Source of the DNA: Campylorhamphus procurvoides
Taxonomy: Eukaryota > Chordata > Aves > Passeriformes > Dendrocolaptidae
DNA length: 64,000 nt
Direction of reading: 5' to 3'
Assembly (NCBI GenBank): GCA_013396655.1
Contig: WBMV01006616.1
Location: 193,620 to 257,619 of the forward strand
In this document: one piece after another, positions 60,767 to 64,000 of the stretch
Position numbering within the stretch: the stretch's first letter is position 1
How the letters are laid out: the number at the start of each line of letters is the position of its first letter
Program-made: the position numbers and the translations under genes
The notes under the pieces: generated by a model
What the model saw: the letters and a program-made list of their open reading frames with translations, nothing else
Databases searched by the model: none
What the model was told of the DNA's origin: nothing

Positions 60767-63700
60767 CGATGAACTATGCTCTGACAATGCTTCCTCAACT
60801 CTTGAAGCCATGCTTGTTCCACTACATATGTTAATCCTTGGGAATGAGACATTTGGATTCTGCCTACACTGCTGGAAAACACTGAGATTTTCTTTGATTA
60901 GACAAGTTCTTAAATGCAGAAATTCCTCAGGTCCCGAGATGAGACCTAAGTTCACACTTTTTAAGATGATGCTGGGACCAAAGCAGGTCTAACAAGAGGA
61001 GAGTGGTTGCTCACTCTGGAAAACCACAGGCAACATAATCTTTCTCCCTACAGAACACATTGTGGAAGCAAAGGATGCCAAGGAGAGCAGGAAGCTACTT
61101 AAGCAAAAGGACAGTGCTGGAACAATAACAAATATGAATATATGGGTCTTAAATAAGCATAAATTGTAAGAGAGAGGCCCAGTGATTTGAGCAATCAGCC
61201 TTTCACTGAGAAGAGGGAATATTAACAGCGACATGTTTTGTTTTCCAAAGGGAACATTCAGCGGGGCAGCTGCAGCAGCAGCCAGGCACATTCAACAACC
61301 CAGAAGGTTCTTAAAGCACTATATTCCTACAAGAATTTTAACAACAAATCCACTTGTTTATTTGAGCACTTGAATGAAACAATTTTCTAGATGACCACTC
61401 AAGAGAGGCAAAATCCAAACAGAGCTCACTGGGGAGTAGGGTACAGGTGAACAAAGCAGATCCATCAGAAGTGCCTTCCTAGGTCTCTAGGACAGGAGGC
61501 TGCCTAATAACAAGTGATCTCTTGCAGAGACCCTGCCAAGACTTTGGTTTCTATCCTAAAGGCTGTGGCCAGCATTTCACATTTGCTTTTTCATAGTCTC
61601 CTTGAAAAAACAGTAAGAGGTCTTGTTTTTCTGTGGTAATTTTTTGGTGGTTTTTGTTTGTTTGTGTTCTTTTAAGGCAAAGAACAAACCCAGTTTCAGG
61701 TACTTAAAAGAGAATAAGAAACTATTTGAAAGACCTTTACATAATAGAACAGTCAAAAAGTTGGTACAACATGGAAAACCAGAAACAGCACAGAACACGG
61801 GGAACAAGACTTTGGCCCACTGTGCAACTACCTATTTGAAGAGAAGAGATCTAGTTTTAACCTCCTCCTCTCTAATTCTACCCATTTCCAAAGGAGCCAG
61901 GGTGCACAGCTATCTCAGCAGATTAAAAGCTAATGAACAATCTTTTGCCATTAGTCATGCCTACCTACCTTAAAGAGTCAACATCCAGCCTTGCACTTGA
62001 GAAGTGCTGGTCTGGCTGCTAGCAACTCTCAAAAACAATTTTCCAGATTTTGAGTTCCTCATTTGAAGTGATTTCAGAGTCCAAAATTCATTAGCTGTGC
62101 TTCACCAGCACCCAACTGATGCCATGACACAATGCAGCCAATTCCTTTGAGCTCTGACACTTCTCTTAAGTAAACAAAGTAAAGTTGTGGGGTTTTTTTC
62201 CTTTCTGTATAACATGACATCAGTAGAACAACACACTTGCTACTTGTTGCAATGAGACTGAGAAAGGGAGAAGAAAGGTCTCAGGATATGAGTTCTTCAT
62301 ATCAGCAAACCTTACTTTCTGTTGCTAACAAAAATTCAAGTACATGGTCTACCTGAAATTACAGACCAATTAAAATGTCTTAATGGTTCCATCCTAACCA
62401 CAGGAGAACAAGTCACTGCCAGCAACCCTAGACCCTGTGATTTGTGAGATGCACAGATTTTTAAGTAGCTGCATTTGAATGCATTTTTAAAGTAGATATA
62501 CTGTTTAACTTGACCTCTAAATCTACTTGACAGACATGAGATTGTTATGATGAAATTAAGAACTAAATTTAAACATATACACAGTTTATAAAAAGCAAAC
62601 AGCAGGACAAGACTGGCACACAGCTCCACAGAAGGGCTGTGGCCATCACACTGGGCAACCAGAAACATCTATGAACAAATCTTTACATATTTATAGCAGC
62701 GTAGGCTCATCCTTCTGACTCTGGCCTTGATATGCCCAGGGCAGCTGCACTCCTTCAGGGACTACTTCAGACCTCACATCAAAACTTCCACGTTGAGCTC
62801 TTCCTTTGCATGGAACAAACAGCAGCAGCCCAGGAATGTCACTGTTTTCCATGAAAACAAATCAACGCTTGCATGTACATTGAGCACATACACCTCTGCC
62901 AGCTCTGATTTGAGCAGAGCATGCAGAACCAAAACTAAGAACTGCTCTGTGGCTCTTGGAAGGCTCTGGAGACCATTTAGGCACCCACGAGTGGATAGAT
63001 ATGTAAAAATATGTCAAATGAGATGTATGGTTGGAGCTCCCACTGGTGAACCAGACACTGTCGTGGCTCATCCCTGCCCTGTTTCCAAGGTCACCAACGC
63101 TCCAGCCAGCTCAGCAAGTGAGGCTGGTACCCTCTGGCTGCAGCATCACCCACCCCCACCCTTCCCCTGGGCCAAAACCCCCTGAGCACACGCCCCTCAG
63201 GAGCTCTCCACAGGCTCTGGTCCAGGGTACACAGCACAATTCCCAGCTCCTTCCCAAGTCCTGGAGCCCCACAGCCTCATCCAGTTCTATATGGGCAACA
63301 AGAGCACATCATTCTTAACCCTGCAAAATTACTTATACTAAACACAACAAAGGGACCACAACGAGGCAATCTGAGTTTCTGAGGCACTATCTGCCACCAA
63401 TTTGTGGGTTAAAGCCTTTTCACTGCCACTCCAGAAGTCTAAAATAGTTGTAGCCAGCCTCAAGAACACAACCAATTTATTACAGTGATCATTTCTTATT
63501 GGCCCCTTTCTCCAATCTCTCTCACTGCTTTGAGCAGAATGTTAACTCAAAGAAAACGGAGCAATGGGGAAAAGGAAACAGTGTTCCTACAGATGTGAAT
63601 GTCATGTAAATGTCAAACCTCCTGTTAAAATTTGATCAGGAGACTGAATGAAAGGAAAACAGTATTACTGTAAGTAAACCAGCACACTAACAACAGTTTC

Positions 63701-64000
63701 AGCGTATCTGCTCACATAACCTTAGTGATGGATTCTATTATTCTTAATTTCCCATGTAACATCAAGCTGTAATTGATTTTGCTAAAAGATCATATATAGC
63801 AGTACAAGAACTGCAAACAAATGTTGGCTGACAAGATGGATCTACACAGTCTTAATACTAAATCCTTCTGTGTCATTTCTACCACTAAATCCAAAAAAGT
63901 CTTCATTTCTTTTGCATGACAAATAAATGCCCTTCCACTTAGAAGGACCAGGAGCACAAGCACCCATTCACCTGTTGGTACCTGTGCTGGGAAACAGAGG
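60767..64000. other. Unique sequence, no gene seen
   Basis: A 152-codon open frame at 62727-63185 lies in a locally GC-richer patch. It has no recognisable domain and no convincing splice sites. Confidence 0.5.

Overview
The window looks like intronic or intergenic DNA from a bird, most likely a songbird or another neoavian. The main evidence is at least twenty fragments of CR1 LINEs. Their shared 3' end (a 'ggtttgggttggaaggga' block next to an 'attctatgattc'-type terminus) is the hallmark of avian CR1. There is also one ERVL-like solo LTR, no SINE family, moderate overall GC and few low-complexity tracts. No rRNA, tRNA, CRISPR array, operon or bacterial-type gene structure was seen. No protein-coding exon could be identified with confidence, and the long open frames mostly lie inside GC-rich CR1 copies.

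Layout: positions 1-8.1 kb hold a 21-bp minisatellite (318-409), AT and AC microsatellites, four CR1 tails (1971, 4584, 7226, 7921) and an unidentified repeat present twice (2321 and 6412). Positions 8.1-16.8 kb are mostly unique sequence with one old CR1 scrap, a perfect 13-bp hairpin (13413) and an unexplained 224-codon open frame (10942-11616). Positions 16.8-19.6 kb are the richest part: a GC-rich 640-bp CR1 copy, a weak candidate exon on the minus strand (17507-17561), and an internally deleted CR1 that still carries a piece of the ORF1 esterase. The junction and 3' part of that CR1 are repeated identically on both sides of a single N, which looks like an assembly artefact. Positions 19.6-40.5 kb are mostly unique AT-rich sequence with five or six CR1 fragments. 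A solo LTR lies at 40565-41241. Positions 41.2-47.4 kb are unique apart from a 37-bp tandem duplication. A very old, L3-like CR1 relic of the reverse-transcriptase region lies at 47455-48060. Positions 48-64 kb hold eight further CR1 fragments, including the 550-bp copy at 52235, and a second single N at 60085.

The repeats do not act together as a system. They record several waves of CR1 retroposition: an ancient L3-like layer, older diverged tails, and a younger group whose copies repeatedly end at nearly the same 5' breakpoint. The most useful leads are the false-duplication signature, the esterase-bearing deleted CR1, the old L3-like relic, the 2321/6412 repeat pair and the shared CR1 truncation point. 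All family assignments were made by eye against remembered consensus sequences.
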